Both the position numbers and the translations under genes were made by a program. This document shows positions 25,001 to 34,900 of a stretch of DNA of 64,000 bases, piece by piece. The notes beneath the pieces were generated by a model. It saw only the letters and a program-made list of their open reading frames with translations, was not told the origin of the DNA and searched no databases. How positions within the stretch are numbered: the stretch's first letter is position 1; the number at the start of each line of letters is the position of its first letter. Origin of the DNA: Heliopora coerulea (taxonomy: Eukaryota > Cnidaria > Anthozoa > Scleralcyonacea > Helioporidae); the NCBI GenBank assembly GCA_030142905.1, contig JASJOG010000010.1:3937001-4001000 (forward strand). Reading direction: 5' to 3'.

Positions 25001-25725
25001 ATCCAAAACTAGAGAGAGAAAATTGAGTTTTACTTTTATTACATATTCCAGCTTTATCATCACAGTTTCAAACAGCGGTTTTTTCCGACAATTATTGCCC
25101 GAGTCGGGCAACGATGAGGAGGGTTCTGTGAAACTTTGAAAACTCAAGTGAAATTGAACCTTAATTTTAAGAAGGCCTTTGTGATTACTTTATGAAAGAT
25201 GGCAAAATTATTGAAATAAAGTCTTAACAATTAATCATCTGGGTGCCGAATTTTGGCTGGCGGTTCTCTGTGTGTGTAAAAGTAATGTGTTTTTTAAAAG
25301 TTAAAAGCCTACTTGTAAACATTACTTCGCACACACGCCTTGTGTTTAATTTCGATTTAGCAAATTTTCTTGAAGATGAAGAATCGATAAAAATATTTAC
25401 TGGTAATATCTTACTGGTATACCGATATAGTGTCAGAACCGATATGGCCTTACTTGTATCAACTAAACACAGTGAATAACTAAAATTTTCGATACACTGC
25501 CCAACTTTATTGTAGGTTCATATTTTCTTTTGAAATTGTCGCTTTTAGTTAAAATGACTAAAATTCAACAATTTCCATATCCACGTATTCTTGTCGCAGT
25601 AACAGGATTGATGCGGATAAATCTGTTTTTTACTCGTATTTTGATCGCACTGACGTTATTTCTTTTCGTTCTTTGTAGACCTGGTGGAAAACTTTGACGT
25701 GCCTTCCATGAATGAAACAGTGTAA
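13097..25725 (+). CDS. BTF3L4: NAC-beta / basic transcription factor 3 (BTF3L4-type), 8 coding exons
   Basis: Coding exons are 13097-13150, 13713-13826, 13984-14035, 19516-19572, 21344-21381, 22191-22221, 23509-23562 and 25679-25725 (TAA). All are GT-AG with compatible phases, giving 148 residues. NAC-beta pairs with NAC-alpha on the ribosome and binds nascent chains (family knowledge). The start [18 protein letters not shown] matches the family N-terminus. Residues 19-37 hold the [10 protein letters not shown] ribosome-binding motif. The NAC domain follows with [38 protein letters not shown] and SIADMLPGI. The tail DDEVPDLVENFD is diagnostic. A 5' acceptor precedes the ATG. Between [13 protein letters not shown] and the acidic tail the model has about 26 residues instead of about 36, and the usual SLTSLRKLAEQF-type helix is not seen, so a micro-exon may be missed. 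Introns hold many elements, including a Crypton. BTF3 itself rather than BTF3L4 is possible. Confidence 0.93.
13176..13652. mobile_element. TIR element with TA duplication (Tc1/mariner-pogo-like MITE)
   Basis: The left end TGGTGGAGCCTCACTATAAT and the reversed right end CAGTGGAGCCTCGCTATAAT match over at least 20 bp with three differences. TA flanks both ends (13174-13175 and 13653-13654). No transposase is present. A fragment of the same family may occur near 35432-35490. It lies in BTF3 intron 1. Confidence 0.8.
14537..14578 (-). ncRNA. Hammerhead ribozyme, type I, - arm of palindrome
   Basis: This is the exact mirror of the + strand ribozyme, because the palindrome arms are identical. CTGATGA reads from 14573 to 14567 and GAAA from 14554 to 14551. 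Predicted cleavage is between 14542 and 14541 on the reverse strand. A transcript of either strand would contain one ribozyme plus its full antisense in the other arm. Confidence 0.72.
14593..14634 (+). ncRNA. Hammerhead ribozyme, type I, + arm of palindrome
   Basis: Stem I 5' strand is GTCGT (14593-14597). The core CTGATGA is at 14598-14604. Stem II is CGC-GTAA-GCG within 14605-14616 and GAAA is at 14617-14620. Stem III is ACA/TGT closed by CGG. The cleavage base A is at 14629 and the stem I 3' strand ACGAC is at 14630-14634. All invariant core bases are present. The one oddity is a U-U opposition at the base of stem II. Predicted cleavage is after 14629. Activity is inferred from sequence only. 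Confidence 0.75.
15080..16167 (-). pseudogene. Crypton-type tyrosine recombinase, frameshifted
   Basis: Reverse-strand fragments occur in order. The N-terminal helix [17 protein letters not shown] (within 15940-16167) has the NTK-x-KT signature. A middle piece contains [11 protein letters not shown] (about 15660). The catalytic half is at 15199-15480, with [24 protein letters not shown] and [14 protein letters not shown]. After a frameshift near 15199 come [20 protein letters not shown] (histidine box and putative nucleophile Tyr) and [10 protein letters not shown]. This is the domain order of Crypton/DUF3504 tyrosine recombinases, which cut and rejoin DNA through a 3'-phosphotyrosine. At least two frame changes and a diverged middle make it a dead copy. 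The + strand ORF 14814-15131 overlaps its tail and shows no motif of its own. BTF3 intron 3. Confidence 0.82.
16168..17621. other. BTF3 intron 3, no gene seen
   Basis: Only short random ORFs and a CA dinucleotide run near 16900-16915. No family motif or clear inverted-repeat pair was found. Confidence 0.4.
17622..18590. mobile_element. hAT-like TIR element with embedded hammerhead repeat
   Basis: Termini TAGGCTGGGGCGGTT and, reversed, TAGGCTGGGGCGGTT are identical over 15 bp. CCGAAAACCG/CGGTTTT subterminal repeats resemble those of the hAT at 1612. The flanking 8-mers (tgtaacat, ttcggtca) do not match, so the target duplication is lost or the copy is rearranged. The interior contains a hammerhead unit (18087-18133) probably from a separate insertion. 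No transposase. BTF3 intron 3. Confidence 0.75.
18087..18133 (-). ncRNA. Hammerhead ribozyme with minimal stem III
   Basis: Read on the reverse strand: stem I 5' AGTTAGT (18133-18127), CTGACGA (18126-18120), stem II GATTTT-GTAAT-AAAATC (18118-18102), GAAA (18101-18098), TATC, then stem I 3' ACAAACT (18093-18087). Stem I pairs 6 of 7 and stem II 6 of 6. Stem III is reduced to about one pair, as in the minimal hammerheads of Penelope-like elements. Predicted cleavage is after 18094. Related but decayed sequence lies at 62.05-62.22 kb. Confidence 0.65.
18591..19515. other. BTF3 intron 3 distal part
   Basis: GACCGG-rich repeat words follow the element (18591-18670). A 99-codon ORF at 18820-19119 (+) ends in an acidic Asp-Ser repeat. 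It resembles no family I know and has no splice context, so I treat it as non-genic. Confidence 0.35.
20101..20331. mobile_element. Foldback MITE
   Basis: The left end TGGTTGACAGTGGCTAGTTA and the reversed right end TGGTTGACACTGGCTAGTTA match with one difference. Similarity continues for about 65 bp in each arm (AAAAATGTTAAAACAT and relatives). No coding content. BTF3 intron 4; duplication not identified. Confidence 0.8.
20911..21212. mobile_element. Long-TIR foldback MITE
   Basis: The outer arms (TAATGATACTTGTGAAG inward to GGCTACCAGAACTGTAGCCT) pair over about 90 bp with scattered mismatches. The centre holds a second inverted pair (atgcgtgagtcacg / cgtcactcacgcat). The whole 300 bp could fold on itself. 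No ORF. BTF3 intron 4. Confidence 0.8.
23149..24063. repeat. Two inverted-repeat loci with decayed hammerhead motifs
   Basis: At 23149-23227, inverted TGTCGAAAC words flank a + strand stem GACACT-agaatgg-AGTGTC followed by GAAACGT, with the first core box degraded to ATAACGA. At about 23885-24063, arms around 'gacgtttcgagcgaaagccctt' and its reversed partner form a foldback with similar remnants. Both fit the hammerhead-bearing repeat class of this window but lack an intact core. The BTF3 exon 23509-23562 lies between them. Confidence 0.5.
24811..25509. mobile_element. hAT-like element, near-matching 8-bp duplication
   Basis: Termini TAAAGTTGGGCGGT and, reversed, TAAAGTTGGGCAGT. Flanking 8-mers ATGTAGAT (24803-24810) and TTGTAGGT (25510-25517) agree at 6 of 8. 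CGGTAT/GATAC subterminal words occur at both ends. No transposase signature in the short ORFs. It lies in the last BTF3 intron, 170 bp before the terminal exon. Confidence 0.75.
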
Positions 25726-25976
25726 AATTTCAAGTAATATCACGACTTTTGTGAACATCTTATTGTTTGGTTCTTAACATGCTTTTATGCTGTACAGGTC
25801 CAAACTGAAGATTAGGAAGCAGTAGAAGTGACATGAAGTTCATAATCGTAATATAACACTTTTTTCTTAGTGTTCTGCTCTATTTTAGTGTCGAGAAAGA
25901 ACAAACCTAGGGGGAAGGGTTTATTCAATTCCTGTAGCAGCAATAAGAATTTCCTAATTCAGATATTTCTTTTAAA

Positions 25977-25982
25977 AATAAA
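25977..25982 (+). promoter_or_regulatory. Candidate polyadenylation signal of BTF3
   Basis: AATAAA about 250 bp after the BTF3 stop codon, the first consensus hexamer seen downstream. Confidence 0.5.
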
Positions 25983-27689
25983 GTGTTGAACACCTGTAAG
26001 TTGTGATACAGGAGTTACGCTTGGGTTTTTCTCTTTTGACAACTTCAACATTAAGGTTCACGCGTGGATTCTTGCCATACGAAAAGTGGTCTTTAGTAGA
26101 GAAAGAGGTTGACGACGCTCAATACTTACAGCTTTGTAAGCTCTGCACCCTCGGTCACGTTTTAGTTGGTCAGTTAATTTATCTTTCAGGTAGATTTAGC
26201 ATATTTAATGTTGTGTAAGTCGTGCATGGCTCAAAGCATTTTCCCTGCACATTTCCTTACTGATTTATCCGTTTTAACCTTGGGCTACAGATGGGGTCGC
26301 ATACTTTCAGATTCAACCCGTGACTAATCAACGAACCAAGCGACTAACCGCAAGTTCATAAAAGGGTTTTATACTAGTTTTTCAGTTAACTGATACTTGT
26401 TGGCAAGACCGCCGAGAGAAGGTTAGGGTAGCGAGGTAACTGTTCGGACCGCTCTCTGTTTGAACAAGGACCAGGAAAGCTCTAACGTCAGGGTTTAACG
26501 GCATAGAGATCATATAATTATTCACTGGAGGGAGCACTGTAGCTGAATGTCACCCAGCCGCAGGCGACAAACTGAAGATCGCCGTATTAGATAAATTGGA
26601 AAGGGGCAAAACAAACATTCCCGGATGTAAAGTTTAAGGTCAGTCAAATGCCACTTCTCTTGTTTCTTTTCTCTTGTTTTTGTCTTTTCTTAAAAGACGT
26701 ATATAAAACCCTTAAGGCAACAATAGCTGACTAATAGTCAGAAAAGGAGATTTTCTGGTACACAGTTCAAAAACAAACACGAAACAATTCCCTAAACATC
26801 AATTGGTCGGCCTCGAGGTTCTCGAACTGACGGAAAAGGACCTGGAGCAAGGCAATTTGCCCCTCCCCCCAATTTACTCTATGGCAATTTTCTACAGTAG
26901 TGTTCAATTTGGTGCCAATTTTCGGCCCCCATGCCTGTTTTTTTGTCCCAAGCCTCGTCAAAGCTTCTAGTAGCGATGCTAATTAGTTGGTATTGCCATG
27001 TAAGCTTTTGTTAACTTGAATCCCATGAACTTAACAGAGAGCCAAGTTGGTGGTAGACAGTTACCCTGTCCCAATGTCTTAATTTTGCGAACAGTTTCTA
27101 TTGGTTTTATTATTTTTTAAACGGGTTCGATTTCAGTCTTCGACGATATACTTTGGTTGTACTGGTTTGATATATCGCGTTTCAGTGAATGCTTCTTGGT
27201 CAAGCTTTCTTGAAGAAGGCCCATTGAATCCTTTAAAAATTACCAATATCGTGACTTGCCCTACTAGTATTACTAATAAGCGATTATCTTCGGAGTGGTT
27301 ATTGTATTCCAAGACATGTATAACCGACTCACCAACAGGGCCACTTTTCAAACTCGACAAGGAATCGCATGGTGTGATGCTCCGTATTTGGCGGCAAAGA
27401 ACTAGTTTTACACTACGCTTTCGAAAAACTTTCTAATTTATGACAACGTGGACAGAATATTGTTGGGTTTTTGGAAGTACTGAAGTTACAAAGTCGGAAC
27501 TCTGTTAGAGGAGTATGACAAGGTAACCGTCCACAAGTAAAAAATCTATCGCAGTAATGCAGTGAACTCATTGAACATCATTGGTAACTTACCGTGACTG
27601 CTGCATAGCCAACGTAATGTCGAACTTGCACCTCAACTTGCTGTGAGTCACGGTAGCTCAATGGTTAGAGCGTCTCGTCATTAGAGGTC
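25983..27689. other. Intergenic, BTF3 to repeat A
   Basis: No gene recognised; the ORFs of 70-110 codons carry no motif. Near 27655-27680 a tRNA A-box-like stretch (ggtagctcaatggttagagc) occurs without a proper B box, possibly a SINE head. Confidence 0.4.
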
Positions 27690-27976
27690 CTTTTGCTCAT
27701 GACGACCGCTGATAGGGTTTTCTACTGAATTCCTTCTGAATTACAGAATTACTGCTGCAACGAAGGTTCGGTTGGGAAAGGATTGTTTACGCTACGTATT
27801 TTCTGCTTTGCAAAAAGTTCAAATTTTCTCATTTTAACGTCCAGATTGGGGTCTATTACCGAACTACTTATTCATGAACCTCTTAACACTATTTGGTAAG
27901 TTTTCTCAAACAAAGACAGCAAACTTGAAATTTATTTTCCGAACTTTTTTCGCTGCGCGTTCTCTCAAATCTCGAT

Positions 27977-28724
27977 CATTGAACTCAATTCCATATCTGG
28001 AATGCTAACTGACCAATGAAAGTGAAGCCAAGATGGCCGCCCATGGAGGCCAATTTTGAACCAGTGAACTCTATAAAAAGATTTTTAAGTCTAAAAAGTG
28101 TTTTTAGAGTTCACTGTTTTGGACGTCAGTTTCAGTCTCCTACGCGGGCTTGTACGTCAGTTTTAATCTGCCACGCGACTTTTTACATTTTCTGAAGAGT
28201 TTTCTTTGGAAATACACAAAACATGTCTTCAAAAGATACAAATCAGTTTAAGAATTTCAAATATATTTCGACAATGTCAAACCGAGTTACAGCTTATATA
28301 TTTTCACGAAAATATATTACCAAACTGACGAGAAACCTGATAAAACGGTCCCGAAAAAAATACTTGAGGAAAGTACTAAGTGCACGTCCTTTTGTTACCG
28401 TCAGTTTACCATCTTTAGACAATTTAGGACAGTTCATAGGCGACACAGCAATAACGAATCCTTTTAAACACTCGAATATGTAGAATTGGTCCAGTAATAA
28501 TTCGTCTGTACACTTTTTCCATGATAGTGAATGTTTTCGAAGTCGAACCAAACAAAAACTGAAGATTAAAGTCGCGTAAAGGACTGGAACTGACGTACAA
28601 GACTGCGAAGAGGACTGAAACTGACGTCCAAAATTTCTCTCCATTGGCGGCCATCTTGGCTTCATTTTTTGCCCGAGCAAATAACTGGGAGTTAGCATTC
28701 CAGATATGGAAATTGAGTTCACTG
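27977..28724. mobile_element. hAT-type foldback element, perfect 8-bp duplication
   Basis: The left end CATTGAACTCAATTCC and the reversed right end CAGTGAACTCAATTTCC continue as inverted repeats through GGAATGCTAACT and, less perfectly, for about 200 bp. ATCTCGAT is duplicated at 27969-27976 and 28725-28732. The empty-site copy near 9400 has this sequence once. The interior holds an 86-codon ATG ORF (28223-28483, +) rich in Lys/Arg with no recognised domain. Confidence 0.92.
28062..28116. mobile_element. 55-bp miniature hAT-like element
   Basis: Exact 10-bp inverted termini CAGTGAACTC / GAGTTCACTG enclose only 35 bp. Flanks TTTTGAAC (28054-28061) and TTTTGGAC (28117-28124) match at 7 of 8. 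The termini are the same as those of the surrounding element, so it may be a relict insertion of an extremely deleted sibling. Confidence 0.6.
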
Positions 28725-29017
28725 ATCTCGATCTGGACACATTTTAATCTGTTGTTTACCAAGAATGTTTTATTTCGTCGAGTGAATAGCTTGAAGTGTT
28801 CTTGTACACAAACACCTTGTTTTTCTAGCCTCTTTATGAGTGGGAAACAGTTATTTCGACCCATTTCATCAGAAACGGGAAAAGTCAATATCTATAGACT
28901 AAAAGTTAAGCAGAAAAAAAACAAAAAAACGAAATAGCGAACTGGGTTTATGAATTTTATTAAGAAAACTTACAAGGTGGCTTCCAAACAAGTTCTTTTG
29001 TGGGTAGTTAAGAAAAA

Positions 29018-29756
29018 CAAGGGCGGACACAGCCCCCCGAAAGTGGGGGGAGGGGGCTAATGGCTATAGGAAGTAACTTAGCAGAGAAGGCAAATAACTT
29101 ACAGAAGAGTTTTTGCAGAATATTGTTCCAACTAATGTAAAGCTGTACTGCTTTCATAAATTTTAGGAAACTTTTTTGATTTTTAAATTATGCAACCGCA
29201 TGTCTACGTATCTTACAATAATTTTTCTTATTATAAAGCTTTGAAATAGAACAGAAACTCACACAAAAAACGGTGACGGAGGCCCTAAGTGTACTACTAC
29301 ATACACGTTTTAAACATTAAAATGTCCAAAATATTTAATTCTTTCATCATGCAAATTCACAAATTCTTTTTCCCTTTTTTTCTCTTTCCTTTTTTTGTCT
29401 GGTAGAGACCATATGTTGAACAAAGTACGCTGACTTTTTTGCCATTGAGCTTTTGTTTATGAGGAAAACCACACAAAACGCGTGTTTTCTGATGGCTGGT
29501 AAATACTAGCATGAACATTTTGGGACATATCCATTGTTGCTTCTCCACAGTTATAGTTTTATTGATCAATTATTACGCTTTAGTCGGGGACTTTTTTTCC
29601 ACTTGATGTTACGCCACATTTCCTCCAGATGTCAAGATTCATTAAGTTATGAAAGTACAAATTTTGGGTTTTTCGGCAGAAATGGGGGGCTCTCTCCCCC
29701 AACTTTAAAAGTGGGGGGGCTCAAGCCCCCTTTGCCCCCCTATATCTCCGCCCCTG
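29018..29756. mobile_element. hAT-like element with CAGGGGCGGA termini
   Basis: Left CAAGGGCGGA and reversed right CAGGGGCGGA, with G-rich and C-rich subterminal tracts. It interrupts repeat A inside 'agttaagaaaaa', which is continuous at 9125-9140. Flanking A-rich 8-mers (AAGAAAAA, AAAAAAAC) are compatible with a duplication but low in information. Confidence 0.8.
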
Positions 29757-29893
29757 AAAAAAACCCACAACCAGAAGCTTAAAATGAGCGAAAATCATCG
29801 ATACGAAAAGTGGCCAAGCGTAAACAAACTTTCACAAATGAGCCTTCTGTCCAGGTGTCATACTGTAAATAGCTCTCTCTCAAAGGTCAGTGG

Positions 29894-31370
29894 CAGCGGC
29901 GTATATAACAATTTCTGGAGGGGAGGCGAGATTTGAAAAATTTCCGGCAAGAGTTAGCCTAAATCGGGTTACCTGAACAAACGGCAAACGCATTTTTAGT
30001 AGTCATTTAGAGTTGAGAATTAAGGTGATGTTACACTGGACGATTTTTAACCACGATTTTTTACGCAACAATGTTGCACAAAAATCGTGCCATGGCAAAC
30101 GAGACAATTTTTTGTGCAACATGTGACACAACGGTGGTGTTACACTGAACGATTTTTCTCAATAAAGTTACGCGACATCTACCTCCCAGGCTGCGGCGTA
30201 GTTTCGCTTTACACGACTAAAACAAATAAACATAATAGTGATAACGCTTCACAGGAAAAAGGTCATCAAAATGTTGCTGATATTAAAGTTTAGATGAGGA
30301 GGAATCGAAAGAACGTCAAAGAGAAATCTGGACAACAGTTTGGATAAACAGAAAGCCTGAATCACTCCATTCGTCAGATTTTACCATGCACGTAACAAGA
30401 TTGGCTTCAAAAAGGAAAAAAAGACTGTAAAACTTCCATTGTGACGGTATTTTATTTCCTTTTTCACGCTTTACTTATCTCAGCATCGAAGTTCTTACCA
30501 TTTTGTTCACATATCTGTTTTTACTGGCTGCTTTTCCCGGCAAATGCAGCTAATACTGCAAGGGACTCTGGGAGATTGTTGCGATAAAAATCTGCAGCTA
30601 TGCTGTTACACGAATCAACTTTACAGCAATCTACGCAACAATGTTGCGAGAATTTGAAGTTAGTTCAGAGTTATGCAACATGTTGCCGCAGTCATCGTTG
30701 CGTTAAAAATCGCTCGCAAACACCATGTTACACGTATCAATTTTTTGTGCAACATTGTTGCGTTAATAATCGTCGTTAAAAATCGTCCCGTGTAACATTA
30801 CCTTAGTAACAGCAGTCTAGCCTCGGCTGTAGTACGCGGACACAGCGGCGCCAACCAACTAGCATTGACTGGCTTCTTTTCAGAACACAAAATGTTACCA
30901 ACAATTTTTTTAGGCTATTTTGATTTCACGATTTTCCTATGTTTGTACTACCGCATTTGCAATTGACTGTGCACTGTGCGTTAATTAACGCGTTGTTTCA
31001 AAATTAAAACTGTGAAGTTTATTGGAAGAAATTTTGACGTTGATATGGGCGGACTTCATGTTTTTAGGCGCCCGTCAACACGGACCGCGAGGAATGAATT
31101 TTCGCACGCTAATTTGTAAGTAAACAGTTGCCACATTTCTGCATTCGATTTAGGTCAAAGATGTTTAAATTAGTTTCAAATTTTCATTTACCGTAATATT
31201 GTATCATTTCTATGATCTGCAAACGTCCAATTTTTGACGTTTCTAGTCTTGAAGGTTTTTTTTTACTTTTCAGCAAACGAAATATAGTAAGGTATCCTCC
31301 CTAAAATTTTCCGACAGAAATGTCTGGCGGGGGGGCGGTCGCCCCCCTGCCCTCTATATATACACCTCTG
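29894..31370. mobile_element. hAT element with perfect 8-bp duplication, host of a nested element
   Basis: Left CAGCGGCGTATATA and reversed right CAGAGGTGTATATA match 12 of 14. GTCAGTGG is duplicated exactly at 29886-29893 and 31371-31378, and repeat A copy 1 has it once. Subterminal G-rich and C-rich tracts resemble the element at 29018. No transposase recognised; 30023-30803 is a later insertion. Confidence 0.92.
30023..30803. mobile_element. TIR element nested in the hAT at 29894
   Basis: The left end AGGTGATGTTACACTGGACG and the reversed right end AGGTAATGTTACACGGGACG match with two differences and continue through CGCAACAATGTTGCAC. TA flanks both ends. Internal diverged copies of the terminus occur at about 30132 and 30605. 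A short frame near 30293-30430 (+) containing REIWTTVWINRKPE faintly recalls Harbinger-type proteins, which I would not rely on. Confidence 0.75.
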
Positions 31371-31954
31371 GTCAGTGGTATCCACCATGAAGTTGCGAAA
31401 TTCTGCTAGCAGAATGCCCAATGCCGCCAGGTAGTGAATTATGCTCGAAATTCTACCAGTAGAATTTACCCAAACATTTACCCGAGCATAGTTCAGCAAC
31501 TAAAGTTCCCATGATTACACAAGAATCGCGATTGTCGAAATTTTTTACAAAGTTTTGTCAACGACGCTATTCATCAGTCCTCTATGAGAGCTCTGGAAGA
31601 CTGTATTCCATTTCTCTCCCCAAAATTCTATAGAAATTCAGATGTATCTGATATCAAGCTTATGTGTTAAAATCCAAGGCAACAGAGAAGAAAATTTCGT
31701 AATCTAAAGAAATTGGAGAACTAGTGGACATTTTGTTGTGGAAAGCCAACTGCTTCTGTAATAAAATTTGTTATAATTGCAGGATGAAGTAACCAATCAA
31801 ATTGAATGAAAGATCAAATTTCACCAATCATAATTGCTAATGTATTAAAGGACAAAACGTAAAAGCGGGAATATTTAGCGGGAGAATTTCACTACGGTAA
31901 CTGTAGACTTCGGTGTGAAGTTGATCGAACTTCTGTGGGTATTATTTGCTAACA

Positions 31955-34900
31955 ATGGCTACTGTTGCAGAGGAACGTCCATCTTCATCGACTTCTTCTT
32001 TCAAGTAAGATTGATGACATGATGTGGATCAAATACCAATGTTTCATGTGGGCTAACGAAGGCTCATAAACATTTTCGTTTTGTTTTAGCGAAGAGGAAG
32101 TGAACAAGCTCATGAGCCAGGGCAAACGACACTTTGTTTGCAACGAAGTCGTCGAGGCCGTCAAAAGCTTCCAGGAAGCTTGCCGTTTGCTGTAGGTATT
32201 CGAAATCTTCACACACTTAAAATTTCTCTTTAAAATCACTTGACCAGACTCTGTCATCCCATACATGATCTACTAATTTTCCATGACAAATGAAGATCTG
32301 TAAGAAATGCTCCAGAGTCATCATAGTTCAATTACTCATACACTTCTGTGTACTTCAGTGTGAAATGGGTGACTACTTTAACGACTTCCTGTCAAAGTTG
32401 AACAATTCTGTAAACGAGGAGGAAGAAAAGATACCGACCCTGGCTTCCATGATAAACTATGTACACCGTGATGGTGTATGGACAATATGCCCCATCTACA
32501 TGACACGACTGTTGCGTACGATTGTTCACTCTGGCGTGTACCCTTAACTCGTAAGAGCACAATTCCTGCTTACGGTACTATTCGTCTAAGTCAGGAGGAA
32601 CTATCATATGCAACAATCATACTGTGTAGATCAGGTCATACGGTAGTTTTATGATTATTTATGAAAGATTTGTTGCTCTCCAGGTCGCAACATACGTTAT
32701 TTCACATCATGTCCACTTCTGTCAATAACAAAACGAAATGTCTAATGATTGACACGTACCTCTAAAACTGAAGTTTGGGTTGAATTTATAAATCTAGTGA
32801 TTCAGCAAATCTTACTAATGTTAATTAGGCTGACAACAGATAAAGGGCAAAGTCTGCCTTTCATATAGAATTGATAATATATTTACTAAAAGATTTAGAT
32901 ATTTAAAACTTGTCTGGTGCTTCATATTTCAAGGTATAACCTAAATGTTTACCAGTTGCCAAAGATGACTTGCTCTATTTCTTGCACAGGTTAACTTATA
33001 TTGTGAAATAAAAAATTGTTTTTACTGAGTGGAGTTATTGAAAACAACCTGCCATTATTGTTATAACAATAAGTATAATGTATTTTGGACTTTTTAAGTG
33101 GTGAAAAGTATGGTCAGACTGCAAATGAATGTGGAGATGCATATCACCATTATGGTAAAAGTCTATTGGAATTAGCAAGGTACAGTATGACTATTTGTTT
33201 ATAATAATTAACCCAATGACAATAAACATCACAGCTATTTACATGAACTTTTCATGGAGAAAAGTAATGTAATTAACTAGTAGAAGCTGATAATTTTATT
33301 TTGTTTTATGGATTTAAGAGACCTATGAACTTATGGGTCACTATAGCAACATTATTTTGATCTAATAGTTTTATGGGACACATTCACATACTAATATAAG
33401 GTACATAATTTTCCAATAATTATCCATATTATTTTTCCAATAATTAGGTGATCTCAGCTATATATAAATTTCAAACAAATCTTATTCTTAACATCTAGTA
33501 TGTCAAAGCTTTCACAAATAAGTGTCCATTGTTTAATTGGCTAGTTAATAAAACATATAATAACAATCAGCAAATTGCAGACAAATTTTCTTATCTTGGT
33601 ATTCATCCAAATGAAAAATTGCTATTCAAAAATACTTAATTTTTTGGAAGCAAAATACTTACTGAAACTTCATACTAATTCACAAAGAAAACACAATGGA
33701 GAATTGTAACTTAGACCAGTCTTGATACCATGATCAAGCTCTTGTGGAATTTAAACCAACTTTTGCCTTCAAATATTGGTTTGTTTGAGGAAATACAAGA
33801 CTGGTATGTCAAACACATGGGGACAGTATTTGACTCTTCAATCAAACACCTCCAAGAGTGTTTTAGAAACTTGACAGTACCTTGTTTTACAAATGATCTT
33901 TTTAGTGTTTGATCTCACGGTCAAACACTTTCCCTTATGTTTGATATGTAGTTTCAAGAATTGTAGCAAAGCATGTTTATGTTTATTGATACATGTAATC
34001 AAAGACATAATATAAATACTAGAATATACAGAGGACACAATGTCTTCTATCTCAGTTTCTAAGCATTGCTTCTCTACCTATTTGTATTTTGGTTGGGGTT
34101 ATCTGCTGAACCATCCACAGTCTCAGTCTAGTAATAAACATTCTAGCATTTATACTGTATGTTCATCATTTTCAAAGCCATCTCAGAAGCCTGTGAACTA
34201 AGGCTTACTGGCTTATAAGTTCTATACTGAAGGGTGTTTTCCCTCTTTTCCTGTTAATAAAGCAAATTTACCCCCTTGTCTTTATGTTGTAATTTTAATG
34301 AGAATTTTTGGTTGATTTTCACATAATTATGCCAATTATATGTTAGCAAAACAATTAATTTTATGTAATTTAGACCAGCAATTCATCAGGTGCAAAAATA
34401 CCCAAAATTTGTAGTACCAGGTAATTACACATGATATGCTATATATGCTACATATGCTATCAGGTACCACCTGAAGAGCTTAAATAGAAGCAAAAATGTT
34501 TGTGCAAAAATGAAAATGAGTGGTTAATATATCAGATAACACCTGAAGAGCTTTAATAAAAGCAAAAACATTTGTGCAAAAATGAAAATGAGTAGTTAAT
34601 ATATTAAATAAAAGCAAAAATAAACATGAGTGGTTAATATATCTTGTTCTCTACATTGTTGTTTTGAACAATTCATCACTATAGGTGATTTATTACATAT
34701 TTTGTTTATATTTATTACATTAATATTAATATAATATTAAATATATATGTATATATATAATATATATGTAAATATAATATATATATGATATATATATATA
34801 TATATGATATATATATATATATATATACATATATATATACACCAATGATGAGTACCACGAAGGTTAAAGTGTTGGAATGAAAATATAGAGCGCTCAATAC

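Larger units (their letters stand above)
27690..31387. repeat. Dispersed repeat A, inverted copy expanded by three insertions
   Basis: Removing 27977-28724, 29018-29756 and 29894-31370 leaves a sequence collinear with the reverse complement of 8993-9720. The insertion points fall at uninterrupted sequence in that other copy, which confirms each insertion independently of its termini. Confidence 0.88.

Noticed and set aside
27652..27725. Possible tRNA gene
   Set aside because: Only an A-box-like stretch; no B box or acceptor pairing.
28294..28888. 150-codon reverse ORFs
   Set aside because: They cross the ends of a hAT insertion into repeat A, so they cannot be one old gene.
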